Below, one piece after another: positions 34,180 to 44,429 of a stretch of 64,000 bases of DNA (positions are counted from its first letter, which is position 1; each line of letters starts with the position of its first letter). The notes beneath the pieces are model-generated. The model was not told where the DNA came from, searched no databases, and was given only the letters and a program-made list of their open reading frames with translations. The stretch covers positions 1,302,001 to 1,366,000 of the forward strand of contig BSBM01000059.1 in the NCBI GenBank assembly GCA_027924585.1, in the 5' to 3' direction. The position numbers and the translations under genes are program-made. This stretch comes from Larix kaempferi. Its lineage: Eukaryota > Streptophyta > Pinopsida > Pinales > Pinaceae.

Positions 34180-34520
34180 TAGGGACTAAAAGAGGATTTT
34201 ACGGGTTATGGACTATGAACATGATAAAAAATCACCACACAGTCCTTCTAAATGAATATTTGGCCTACAAGTGTTGTATGAGTGCCATTTTAAGGTAATT
34301 TTAAGCATTGGGGACGGTTCTTGGGGTCGTGGGAATGTTGAGAGGAGGAACATCGACATCTTAGGGCCTACATAGGATTTACAGATAATGGACCATACAC
34401 ACAATCCAAAACCACCATGGAAGCCTCGTAAAGTGAATCTTGCTAGGTTTTGCGCATCAAGGATGGTTCTAAAGGGATTTATCATAATTTTGGAAGCAAA
34501 ACCGAGGTTATAGACCCTGT
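34180..34520. repeat. Two diverged units of a 179-bp repeat family
   Basis: A block containing 'gttatggactatgaacatg' at 34205 recurs as 'gataatggaccatacacac' at 34384, a spacing of 179 bp. Both are followed by 'caccac' and a 'tcct.c.aa..gaat' block. The same pattern and the same 179-bp spacing occur at 59700-60890, so these belong to one family. Confidence 0.6.
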
Positions 34521-34638
34521 GATATGCTTCTTTGTGTCTAGGCTAGTCAATACGTTCACTATATCCCACTACTAGGATAAACATTCCCTACGTAGGCCCT
34601 ATGTGGTAGTCTAGGGAATCACACATTGAACACGATCC

Positions 34639-34668
34639 CACTACAACAAATACTAGAATTAACGTCCC
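34639..34668 (+). mobile_element. CACTA-like transposon terminus
   Basis: CACTACAACAAATACTAG followed by 'aacgtcccatttagcgtccc' has the form of plant CACTA (En/Spm) terminal repeats, which start CACTAC and run into short 'tagcgtc' subterminal repeats. The preceding bases are TCC. The matching end was not found, so the element's extent is unknown. Confidence 0.55.
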
Positions 34669-35412
34669 ATTTAGCGTCCCTTTTTAGTGTAAATTTTGTT
34701 TTCATTGAGTGGTCGAAGTATACGCTAAATGGGACGCGTCATGGACAAATTGTAAAGAGTCTAAAATAGCTTTTTTTTTGCTTCCTAGATAGCATCCTTT
34801 CTGATGTCTAAAATAACGCCCATTTTTTTGCTTCCAGAATAGCATCCAATTTTTCTTCCTAAATGACGTCGAGGTTTGCTTCCTAAATAACATCATATTT
34901 TGCTTCATAGAGATCGTCCTCTTTTACTTCCTAAATGACATCCCCATTAACACCCTATTTGCATCCTTAAAAGCGTCATGTTAGCATTTATGTTTGCATC
35001 TACATTCGCGCCATATTTGCATTTAAATTAGCATCCAATATTGCATCCATATGTGCTACCTCTTTAGCATTTCATTCTGCACCATGTTTTACTTCCAGTA
35101 TGCACCAATTTTCACTTCTAATTTTGCACCAATTTTTCCTTCCTTTTTGCATCGTGTTGTGCTACCAAAATGGCCCCAAATTTTTCTTCTATTGTTGCAC
35201 CATATTTTGCTTCCTATGTAGCGCCATGTTTTGCATCCAAAGCAACATCTTATTTTGCTACCATATCAACGCCATGTTTGGCTTCCTCATTAGCGTCAAG
35301 TGTTGCATCCTTTTTAACGCCTAGTTTTTCATCTCCATTGATGTCAACATTAGCACCATGTTTTGCTACCACTTTAGCGCCCAATTTAGCGTCCAGTTTT
35401 ACTCCCACACTA
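34669..35412. repeat. Degenerate short subterminal repeats, left part
   Basis: Dozens of imperfect copies of '(t)tttgcttcc(t)aaatagcgtc(c)' about 17-30 bp apart fill this block. They produce spurious frames of repeated Ala/Ser/Pro on the plus strand and Ala/Lys/Asp on the minus strand. Arrays of short motifs next to the end are where CACTA transposase binds. The block is continuous with 42365-42650 once the copia insertion is removed. Confidence 0.65.
35408..35412 (+). repeat. Target-site duplication of the copia insertion, left copy (CACTA)
   Basis: CACTA at 35408-35412 is repeated exactly at 42360-42364 around the copia element. The resemblance to the CACTA transposon name is a coincidence of sequence. 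Confidence 0.95.
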
Positions 35413-36061
35413 TGTTGATGTATATGTAACTTCGGAATGTATTTCACATATATGTATATTGTATTCCTATAGAGATGGTATTATTCCTCTATAAGGAAGT
35501 GTCGTCATTTATATTGTAAGTGTCGTAACTTATACTTGATGGGTTATTAGACCACCTTGTTTGGGGTCGGCCCTGTATAAGTCATGTGGGTCAAAGGGTT
35601 ATTAGACCACCCTATTGGGGGTCGGCCATGTGGGTCAAAGGGTTATTAGACCACCCTATTGGGGGTCGGCCCACTCAGCATTATGTTATGTGGTTAAGTT
35701 CGAGCCGACATGAGTTAGGTAAAAAGGCAAGTCAAGTCAAGTATAAATAGAGTGCGGGAGGCACTCTATTTACACACTCACTTCTCACACATGCTCTCAA
35801 GGAGGAGAGGCGCACTTATGGAGGAGGAGGATTGCTGCTAGGTTATGGCTATCTCTATTGGTTGGTTGTATCATTGCTCTATCTATCTCTGAGGAAGTTA
35901 TTGGGGTTTTTCACCTTTATGGTTTTCCCCAAGTAAATCTTTGTGTCTCTTGTGTGCTTGCATTATTGTCTCCATGATTGATATGCTGTAGATATGTTGT
36001 ACATGTTGTTCTCTCAGTTAAGATCCTAGATCATATTGAAGTAAATTCTGAAAATTCAACA
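35413..36061 (+). mobile_element. 5' LTR of the young copia
   Basis: Starts TGTTGATG, ends TTCAACA. A TATA box TATAAATA is at 35742-35749. Upstream of it are three copies of a 'gggttattagaccacc...gggtcggcc' block (35541, 35596, 35640), an enhancer-like triplication in U3. Confidence 0.95.
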
Positions 36062-36073
36062 TGGTATCAGAGC
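36062..36073 (+). other. Primer-binding site of the young copia (initiator tRNA-Met)
   Basis: TGGTATCAGAGC begins directly after the LTR. It is identical to the site in the gypsy element and intact. Confidence 0.95.
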
Positions 36074-36423
36074 TAGCCTGAAAGAAGGCATGATATGGCA
36101 TGTATGACACTTGTTGCACTTACGATGCTAGGGCTTGATATAGCAAAAACCAGTCATCGTAGCACTTTCGCTATAAATACGTTTTGGAGAATTTTTCGGA
36201 TCTGAAATTGTTACAGGATGAAGCTAAAATCTCCAGGTATCTTGTGTCCAAAGGACAACCTCTAATTCGTTGTACTTTGTGATTTATGATCTGTACAATA
36301 TAGGGTTTCTGCCTCTTCCAGATCTGAGTCAAAATCAGGTGACATTGGGAAAAAGGTCATATCTTGGGCTAGGAAGCTCCAAATGAAATTTAGTAAAAAG
36401 TGACAGGTAGTACACAGTCTGCA

Positions 36424-36790
36424 CTATCTCAGGAAACTTTTTCAGATGCCGAAGTCAAACCACTGACACGTGGCACGCCGTACAAGTTCGCTCTCCTGTA
36501 TTATCCCATAAACAGGTCACGTTGCGACATTTGGCATAAATATCTCTCAGAGATTACAATTGAGGTCAGACCTGTCAGGATGGAAAGGTAACAGGCCGAG
36601 CTATCTCAGAAAACTTTTTCAGAGGCTGAAGTTAAAAAAGTGACACGTGGCACGCCGTACAAGTTCGCTCTCCTGTTTTATCCCAAAACAGGTCACGTTG
36701 CGACATTTGGCATATCTCTCTCTCAGAGAATCCAATTGAGGTCAGACCTGTCAGGATGGAAAGATAACAGGTCAGGCTATCTCAGGAAAC
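36424..36790 (+). repeat. 177-bp tandem duplication in the copia leader
   Basis: A unit from 'ctatctcaggaaacttttt' to 'aacaggc' starts at 36424 and 36601, and a third partial copy starts at 36777. Each full unit contains 'gacacgtggcacgccgtac', an ACGTGGC (ABRE/G-box type) motif. A near-identical string occurs in the gypsy LTR at 22554. Confidence 0.85.
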
Positions 36791-39110
36791 TTTTTTAGAC
36801 CCTGTGGATCAAAAATTTCGGAGTTACACCAGAAACAATCAGGTACATATTTCTGTCAAAACAGAATTATTTTTTGGTACCTTCATTCATGGCTTCCGGA
36901 ATTTAGGGCTTTGGAGAAAGTTGGAATTTTTGTAATCGGAGACCACAGCTGGATGCTACTCATCAAAATAGAAATTTAGAGACCAAGATCAGAATTTTTG
37001 GTTGGGCAGAAGGCCGGGCTTGATTAGACCCTAGTTCGGGACTTTGATCAGAAAATTGGAAAATTAGGGCTTCTGTAAAAATGGGAATTTTTGAAATCTG
37101 TGACCACGGCTGGAAGCTCCTCAGAAAAATAGAAGCTTAGAGCTTTGGATCAAACATTTTGATGGGGCAAAAGAGTGGGCTTCATCAAACCCCAGTTCAG
37201 GGTCACGTCCAATGAATCTAGAAGTTTCAAAGGCAAAATTGAGGAGTGAAACTTTGCAGTTTTCAAATTCTGAATATACCAACTTGATCAGCTCATCAAG
37301 GCACATATTTCTATCCTATCAGAAGTTTGAAATTCAAAGTTTGAATTTTTGGGGTTTCTCTGACAAACCCATATCCAGCTCAAGGTCCAGTTCTTGCAAA
37401 TCAAGTGGATTGGGTTAATCACTTGCATAAGTGAAGAAGTTCCTGTTTCAGAGGGAGATGAGGCTAAGGCCTTACATAAGAAGATTACAAGTGATCTCGA
37501 CAGGTATGACTCATCGAGGTATGTTTTGAGATTTGTTCATAATTAAGTTTATGGTATGCTTGTCTTCATATTATCACGGTTAGTACAATCTTGATTTTAG
37601 ACTTGTCATATCACCCTAATAAAATTATGATAGAAGTCATTCATTTATTAGGAGTATGAAACTTATGTTTGTACTAACACATTGTGATGTTGTATGAGTT
37701 TTATGTTGTCTACTAACATGAAAGGTACACCAAGAAGACAAATCATGTTCTAGTTCAAGAACATATGATCATGAGGACAAAGATTCATCCATTGCCATGG
37801 ATCTCATAGAAGATCCATTCTCGAGGTATGTATAACTTAGTTTTATAATGGTTAACTTATGAGACATGCAGGTTACTAGCACAAGTCACTAAAGAGAACC
37901 AGAAGACATTATGCGGGTATGTTAGACATAAAATAGCTAGCATGCTAATCCAGGTATGTTTTTCCTATATCAAGCTAAAATCCTACCTTGTGTTAGGATC
38001 TTATACTGTTGTTGATAATAATTATTCATGAAGTCATAGGTTTGAATAATCATGGTTGGATGTATATTATTATAATTGATGATATGACTAACCAGAAGAA
38101 TCATGAAAGTATAGGCTTGAATAATCACAGGTTTTATGCATTTTATATCTTATCTTGATTGATGATTCAACTAACCTGAAGAGTCATAGGCTTGAGTAAT
38201 TACAGGTTTAGACATGTTATGTTTCTTATGATTTGACTAACCATAAGAATCCTTGAATGCTCATGCTTATTATTTCTGTTTGAAATGATCATGACTATAC
38301 ATGCTTGAGATTATTGTGTTTTAATAGTATACTAATGAATGTATGATTTTATATGAGATCACAAGGATAACACATTCATGATACTAATAAGCATGCATAG
38401 GGACCAAGGATGAATATGAGTTCAAGAACAGGTAATTCAGGAAGCAAAGATCAAGAGGGAGCACACTCCAGTTGCTCCTGCCAGAAAGCAAAGGAGCACA
38501 CTCTAGTTGTTCCTGCAAGAAAGCAAAGGAGCACACTTCAGTAGTTTCTGCAAGGATGTAGATATTCAGAGGGAGTTGATCATCTCTCTACATTTCACAA
38601 CAGAAAGGTGTAGAAGAAGCTACCTCAGATTAGGACTCCAGCAGCTCCTGCAAGGAAGCAAAGACTCAGAGGGAGTCCACCCAACGAACAAACAAAGATA
38701 AGTATTTGAATTGTCATTTCTTAAATAATACTGTTCAATAATGTATATACTGATGTTCCTAGAATTAGGTTGTGTATTATGCATATTAGAATAATTGCAT
38801 TGATGAACAGTATACTACTAATATGCATGGGTAAGTAGCCTATGGCACTGTACAACATTCCATTGCTACTTATCTAGAATGAAACCTCTTTGCTGACATG
38901 TTGGGAGTTGTGCACACTCTTAACAATGTTCTGGTAGAGATTGGAAGGCATCTAGAAAGTTACGGGATATGGATAAATGTTGTATTGAAGCATTGGCTAA
39001 GATAATTGCATGACTGTATGGCATATTTCTTTATGTGTAAGAATTTGTTCTGAAAACTATAAGATGTTTTCTAATCATGCAATTTAACTTGTTGTGTAGG
39101 AAAGATCATA
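36791..39110 (+). other. Non-coding copia interior with splice-donor-like sites
   Basis: No gag or integrase is readable here. Several AG|GTATG(A/T) sequences resemble plant splice donors (about 37501, 37519, 37826, 37954). Stretches between them could be short exons, for example one ending 'cattctcgag' before 'gtatgtataac'. At 38456-38560 a 38-bp unit 'gagcacactccagttgctcctgc' recurs three times. The region may be captured foreign sequence or a worn leader; the sequence alone does not decide. Confidence 0.45.
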
Positions 39111-40273
39111 TGCCATATCCTACAAAAGGACTACAACATTTGTTCCAGCAAGAAAGATATCTATTGAAGATATTGAAGTTCCCAGGATCTGGGATGAAGA
39201 AATGGAATGCCATGATCCGTAGATCATGAAGAAGATGTTTGGGATGCAGTCCCAAGACCTGACAGGGAGTCATATGTATGCAGATTGAAGAAAGCCTTGT
39301 ATGGCTTGAAGCAAGCTCCCAGAACTTGGTATGGTGAAGATAGATTGATTGCCGACACGCAGCGGAAGCTTACTACCGAGTTCGAGATGAAGAACTTGGG
39401 GATGATGCACTATTTGTTTTTGGCATGGAGGTGTGGCAAAGTGCAGATAGAATCTTCCTTGGACAAGGGAAGTATGCAGTAGAGATCCCAAAGAGGTTCG
39501 GGATGATGGATTGCAAGGCCATGGCCACACCTATGGCATCGAATCTGAAGCTTCTATGTGATGCTTCATCTGAGTCAGTTGATGTCTCTATGTATCGTCA
39601 GATGATTGGGTCCTTGATGTACCTGACGAACACGAGACCAGACATTTGCTTTGCTGTGAACACATTGAGCCAGTTCCTGACGGATCCGAGAAGTGTTCAC
39701 CTGGTTACTGTAAAGCATGTTCTGAGGTACCTGAAGGGTACAGTGGATTATGGGCTCAGGTATGAGGCGAATCAAAAGTTTAACCTGGAAGGTTATGTTG
39801 ATTCAGATTGGGCTGGCAGTGCTGCAGACAGGAAGAGCACATCTGGGTGCTGCTTCAGTATGGGATCAGGTGTGATCTCTTGGTTTAGCAGGAAGCAGTC
39901 CCGCGTAGCACTGAGTACAGCTGAGGCAGAGTATGTTGCAGCCTGTTCAGCTAGTTGTGAGGCAGTATGGCTACGGAAGCTACTGTCTGAGTTATTTGAT
40001 CTCCCGTTGGAGGCTACTGGTATCTTCTGTGATAACCAGAGTTGTGTGAAGCTGTCCGAGAACCCAGTGTTTCATGACAGGTCGAAACACATAGAGATCA
40101 AATATCACTATATCAGGGATATGGTGCAGAGAGGAGCTGTGAAGCTCCTGTATGTTGCGACGGACGAGCAGATTGCAGATGTGCTGATGAAGCCACTAGC
40201 CAGGGTGAAGTTCGAGTACTTCAGAGAGAGGCTTGGTATGCTTCAGATCAAGGATACTTCGAGGAAGAAGTGA
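39111..40273 (+). pseudogene. copia reverse transcriptase/RNase H with deleted catalytic core
   Basis: The 5' part (39181-39330) gives a stretch of the linker before reverse transcriptase and DVWDAVPRPDRESYVCR, then KKALYGLKQAPRTWY. At this point about 40 residues, including the YVDD motif, are missing: WY is joined directly to GEDRLIAD. After a frameshift near 39420, a long clean frame to 40273 gives the C-terminal RT and RNase H (MIGSLMYLTNTRPDICFAVN, YVDSDWAGSAADRKSTSGC, VALSTAEAEYVAACSA, IFCDNQSCVKLSEN, KHIEIKYHYIRDM, ADVLMKPLARVKFEYF). RNase H acidic residues are present, but the product cannot copy RNA. Some selection or recent descent from an active copy explains the clean 3' frame. 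Confidence 0.92.
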
Positions 40274-41697
40274 TGGACACATTTGCTGAAGCCATTCCAA
40301 GCATGTTGGAAGGAGGATCCTTCACATGGCTGTGGATGTAAGCGCTGGATGATGAGCATTAGGATGATGTTCTGGTTTCTGCTTGGATATGATCAGTTGG
40401 ATCATTTTATGTATGTATGTATGCATCATGTTGGATGCTTGGACCATGTATCTGTATATGTATCAGGTGGATACATTGTATGATCAGGTGGATCATGTAT
40501 GGTGATATGTATCATGTATTTGTATTTGTATCCGGTGGATACATTGATGATCAGGAGGATCATGTATGATGATATGTATCAGGTAGATACTTGGTATGCA
40601 TCAGGTAGATGCATTGATGATCAGGAGGATCATGTATGATGATATGTATCATGTATTTGTATCAGGTGGATACATTGATGATCAGGAGGATCATGTATGA
40701 TACTTGGTATGCATCAGGTAGATGCATTGATGATCAGGAGGATCATGTATGATGATATGTATCATGTATTTGTATCAGGTGGATACATTGATGATCAGGA
40801 GGATCATGTATGATACTTGGTATGCATCAGGTAGATGCATTGATGATCAGGTGGATCATGCAGCAGGATGTTGCAGTGATGATCAGGATGATCATAGATG
40901 ACGAGCTTCAGGATGTTGCTCCAGATGACATGCAGCAGGACGTTGCAGTGATGATGATCAGGATGATCATGGATACATCAGGATGATGTATGGTGAGTAT
41001 CAGGTTGATACTCTATGGCCGTGGATCAGGTTGTGCAGATGAGCATGTAATTCGTTGCCCTGGGAGATTTGCAGATAGTCTTTCGAGGTTTTGTCCTATG
41101 GCATGTAATTCGTTTCCCTGGGAGATCCGATAGGTTGGGCTGTGTGCCCGTAATCAGTCCTGGGATGCTCTTGCGAGGTTTTGCCATGACCACATGTAAT
41201 TCGTTGCCCTGGGAGATTTCAGGTCGGAGTTGTGTACCCGTAACATCCTAAGATGCTCTTGCGAGGTTTTGTGGTGGACCACATGTAATTTGTGCCCTGG
41301 GAGATTTCAGGTCGGAGTTGTGTACCCATAACATCCTGAGATGCTCTTGCGAGGTTTTGTGGTGGGGTCACATGTAATAGCGCCCTGGGAGATCCTACAG
41401 GTCGGAGTTGTGTACCCGTAACATCCTGGGATGCTCTTTCGAGGTTTTGTGACGCACGTAATAAGTCCTGAGGATTCCACAGTATGGCCAGTGATGACGA
41501 AGACCTGCAGGTGGTGGGCCTACATCCAGTATGAAAAAGGACTGGCTCTGTAGAACTTCCTATGACGAGTAGATTCAGAGATTGATTGAGATAGCAGCAG
41601 CAGTGACGATGATGATGACTCGATGACGATTATCCAGTGACGATGATCCAGAGAAGATGACTTGTGCTAGAAGAACTGTGCTGAGAAATACCTTCCT
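40274..41697 (+). repeat. Repeat-rich 3' tail of the young copia
   Basis: Two arrays follow pol. From about 40400 to 41000 there are repeats of 'gatcaggaggatcatgtatg' and 'tatgtatcatgtatttgtat', many of them self-complementary around GATC/ATGATCAT. From 41044 there are five copies of a unit of about 58-91 bp beginning 'catgtaattcgttgccctgg' (41044, 41102, 41193, 41282, 41371) and containing 'gcgaggttttg'. No protein is encoded. The older copia fragment at 11166-11847 has a tail of the same kind. Confidence 0.85.
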
Positions 41698-41710
41698 AGT
41701 TAAGAGGGAG
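41698..41710 (+). other. Polypurine tract of the young copia
   Basis: The tract agttaagagggag lies immediately before TGTTGATG at 41711. Confidence 0.9.
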
Positions 41711-42359
41711 TGTTGATGTATATGTAACTTCGGAATGTATTTCACATATATGTATATTGTATTCCTATAGAGATGGTATTATTCCTCTATAAGGAAGTGT
41801 CGTCATTTATATTGTAAGTGTCGTAACTTATACTTGATGGGTTATTAGACCACCTTGTTTGGGGTCGGCCCTGTATAAGTCATGTGGGTCAAAGGGTTAT
41901 TAGACCACCCTATTGGGGGTCGGCCATGTGGGTCAAAGGGTTATTAGACCACCCTATTGGGGGTCGGCCCACTCAGCATTATGTTATGTGGTTAAGTTCG
42001 AGCCGACATGAGTTAGGTAAAAAGGCAAGTCAAGTCAAGTATAAATAGAGTGCGGGAGGCACTCTATTTACACACTCACTTCTCACACATGCTCTCAAGG
42101 AGGAGAGGCACACTTATGGAGGAGGAGGATTGCTGCTAGGTTATGGCTATCTCTATTGGTTGGTTGTATCATTGCTCTATCTATCTCTGAGGAAGTTATT
42201 GGGGTTTTTCACCTTTATGGTTTTCCCCAAGTAAATCTTTGTGTCTCTTGTGTGCTTGCATTATTGTCTCCATGATTGATATGCTGTAGATATGTTGTAC
42301 ATGTTGTTCTCTCAGTTAAGATCCTAGATCAGATTGAAGTAAATTCTGAAAATTCAACA
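41711..42359 (+). mobile_element. 3' LTR of the young copia
   Basis: This copy is 649 bp with the TATA box at 42040-42047. Only two base differences from the 5' LTR are visible by eye. Confidence 0.95.
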
Positions 42360-42364
42360 CACTA
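42360..42364 (+). repeat. Target-site duplication of the copia insertion, right copy (CACTA)
   Basis: Exact match to 35408-35412. Confidence 0.95.
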
Positions 42365-42650
42365 GTGCCACATTTTGCTTCCCGTTTAGCTTCTTGAATT
42401 TCTTCTTGTTTTGCTTTCTCATGAACGCTGCATTTAGCATCTAATTTTTCTTCTTTGTTGGCCACTAGTTTAGCTTTTGGTTTGGATTCTACTTTGACGT
42501 CCAAAATAGCATCATAATTGACTTCCAACTTAGCGCTAGGTATTGTATCAATGTTGCTTCTAGATCTATGACATAGTGGGATTCCATTTAAACTTCTAGT
42601 TTTTCTTCCTTATTAGCACCACATTAGGCTTGCTATTTAACACCTACAAC
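42365..42650. repeat. Degenerate short subterminal repeats, right part
   Basis: Continuation of the 'tttgcttcc...tttagcg' repeats from before the copia insertion. They fade out near 42650. The minus strand gives a repeated Glu-Ala-Lys/Asp-Ala-Lys translation, which I take as an artefact of the repeat. Confidence 0.6.
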
Positions 42651-43260
42651 AATATCCAATTGTGTGCTAATTATATCAAATTATTATAATTATTTCATTA
42701 ATTTCAATGGTTCTCATATATAATTCAATTCAAGTTCTGAAATAACATAATGAAACATTGAAATAATTGTAGATACCATTATTGAAATTAATTGCATAAT
42801 ATTTATGAAGAAATTTAACACAAACAAATAACATTTATCCAAAGCAGTAACATCATCATATATATTAATTTTCCATAAAAAGATAATCGACAACTTCCAA
42901 TATAGATAAATTTACAATATAATAGCAATAACATCACCATTATCTTTCATCAAAAGAAGTGAAATTATAAAGGATCATCACATCAATAACCTATCCTACA
43001 GATCATCATATTAAAGTTAAAAGAACAAGTGAACGATATATATAGTGAAAATACCAATATCACAAGAAATATCTTTTTTAATATCTATATATAGAAATGT
43101 CAAAATGATCAAGGGTAATCAAAGTTTATATGTCAACATAAATCCACCATACAAATCAAAATGACCCAAAATTTAATATGAACTTGGATCATCACAAAAT
43201 AACAATACGTGTCTAGTAGCATCGAGAAAGCAATAAATATCTACAATCTCAATAGTAGCA
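42651..43260. other. No gene seen; AT-rich DNA
   Basis: AT-rich sequence between the subterminal repeats and the acidic minus-strand exon. If the exon belongs to the CACTA-like element, this would be its 3' untranslated region. Confidence 0.4.
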
Positions 43261-43485
43261 TCAATGGCTACCATCATCATCATCATCATCATCATCACCA
43301 CCACCATTATTATCATCATCATCCTCCTCCTCCTCCTCCTCCTCCTCCTCCTCATCTATCCCAACATCATATTCATCATCATTTTCATCTAATCCATTTG
43401 CATCATTATCAGCAATATCTTTCTCTGGTACATTGGTGACAACATAATCTAGATCATCTGAGTCATCTTCACCATTTTTCTGCAA
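43261..43485 (-). CDS. Candidate last exon encoding an acidic C-terminus
   Basis: On the minus strand a good splice acceptor (pyrimidine-rich 'tttcttgttgtttgcag', ending at 43486) precedes a frame reading KNGEDDSDDLDYVVTNVPE and NGLDENDDEYDVGIDE. A run of ten Glu, then Asp/Asn/Gly-rich residues follow, ending DDGSH and a TAG at 43263-43261. Transposases of plant CACTA elements often end in acidic tails, and the exon points toward the CACTA-like terminus at 34639, so it may be the transposase's last exon (inference). It could instead be the end of an unrelated gene, or chance around a GAG/GAT microsatellite. No upstream exon was identified. Confidence 0.35.
   Translation of the reverse strand: MQKNGEDDSDDLDYVVTNVPEKDIADNDANGLDENDDEYDVGIDEEEEEEEEEEDDDDNNGGGDDDDDDDDGSH
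43274..43354. repeat. CAT and CTC trinucleotide microsatellites
   Basis: A run of CAT, then CAC, then ATT/CAT, then ten CTC triplets. On the minus strand it encodes the Glu and Asp runs of the acidic exon. The His/Pro translation on the plus strand is not credible. Confidence 0.95.
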
Positions 43486-43723
43486 ACAACAAGAAATAAT
43501 CAATTTAAAACATTAGTATTAATTTCATTACATAATGCATATTTTGTGTTATATTGCAAATATTAGTGTGATAATATATGCATTTTCTTGAGTTTTCCAA
43601 CCAGGGATGATTTTAAGAACCCCCCCTAAATTTATATGTATAAAAAATGGGCGAATCCCCATGATACATAGAAAACTTTGAAGGCTATTTTATTAATAAT
43701 ATAATATGTATATATAATTTTTT

Positions 43724-43875
43724 GGCGAATCTTTCACGGAATTATAAAAACTTGTAAATTTTGGGTGAATCTTTCACAAAATTATAAAAACTTGTAAAAG
43801 TTTTGGCGAATCTTTCACAGAATTAGAAAATCTTGGCGAATCTTACACTAAACTATACACACTTGTAAAGGCTTG
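43724..43875. repeat. Four-copy tandem repeat of about 40 bp
   Basis: Units starting 'ggcgaatctttcac.gaatta' occur at 43724, 43764, 43805 and 43835, the last shortened. A related 'gggcgaatcc' occurs at 43650. Confidence 0.8.
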
Positions 43876-44039
43876 AAAAATTGGTTCAAGTTAGTCTTCA
43901 ATAATGAAACCGATACTCTTCAACTTAGTCTTCAAAAATGAAACTGATACTCTACTCCAAGTCAAAAAATCTATTCATCCATGATTAGAGACACTATATT
44001 CTCCAATATCCAAGGAAAGGAGGCACTACTCAACTCAAA

Positions 44040-44429
44040 GAAAAAGAGATACAATGGCTACAAGGAGCATTGTATCCCAAGACTTAGATAAAGGAGATGT
44101 TGTCCAGGTAGCAAATTGTCTGAAGAGATTTGAACATCCAAAAGCATCCATAAGTCTACATTTTTCAATGGATGTTAAGTCCAAAATACATTCATCTGGA
44201 TGTTTGATGGGTGAATCCCTTCCCATCTGGCTCAGGAGGAATATTTTTTGGTAAAGTAGGAGTAATTCACTGCAAGTTTGTATGGAATATTGGCATTAAG
44301 ACCGATATTTTAGCTGAATCTTTATCTGCCTTAAAATATTTGGAAACAAGGACAAGAATCACCAAAAGGGATGTGGTTTCCTTAGGAAAGTCGCAAGTGA
44401 TGATAGAAGCACTCAAAGGAAACCATTAA
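44040..44429 (+). pseudogene. LINE RNase H fragment
   Basis: After a frameshift near 44210 the sequence reads SGSGGIFFGKVGVIHCKFVW, GIKTDILAESLSALKYLE and VVSLGKSQVMIEALKGN, the RNase H domain of plant LINEs (compare FGDSMNVINW in the LINE at 32500). The second acidic residue survives (AESL), but the third motif has Lys for Asp (LGKS for LGDS). No reverse transcriptase lies upstream, so it is a short 5'-truncated or eroded remnant. Confidence 0.65.

Larger units (their letters stand above)
35413..42359 (+). mobile_element. Young non-autonomous copia LTR element, 6947 bp
   Basis: The two LTRs are each 649 bp and, compared by eye, differ at only two positions (gaggcgcac/gaggcacac and atcatatt/atcagatt). 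A primer site, polypurine tract and 5-bp target duplication are all intact. The 5.6-kb interior has no gag, protease or integrase, and its reverse transcriptase lacks the YVDD core. It therefore inserted recently using proteins from another copia. The interior includes a 177-bp tandem duplication, short repeats, splice-like sites and a 1.4-kb repeat-rich tail. Confidence 0.95.

Noticed and set aside
35170-35418. Plus-strand Ala/Ser/Pro repeat protein and its Ala/Lys/Asp minus-strand partner
   Set aside because: Artefacts of the short subterminal repeats; both cross or end at the copia insertion.
42570-42580. TAGTGGGAT as the other end of the CACTA-like element (inverted match to ATCCCACTA at 34635)
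   Set aside because: The subterminal repeats run on past it to 42650, the flanking three bases do not form a direct repeat, and similarity beyond nine bases is weak.
43209-43439. Plus-strand His/Pro-run protein
   Set aside because: Translation of a trinucleotide microsatellite; the minus strand with a splice acceptor is more credible.
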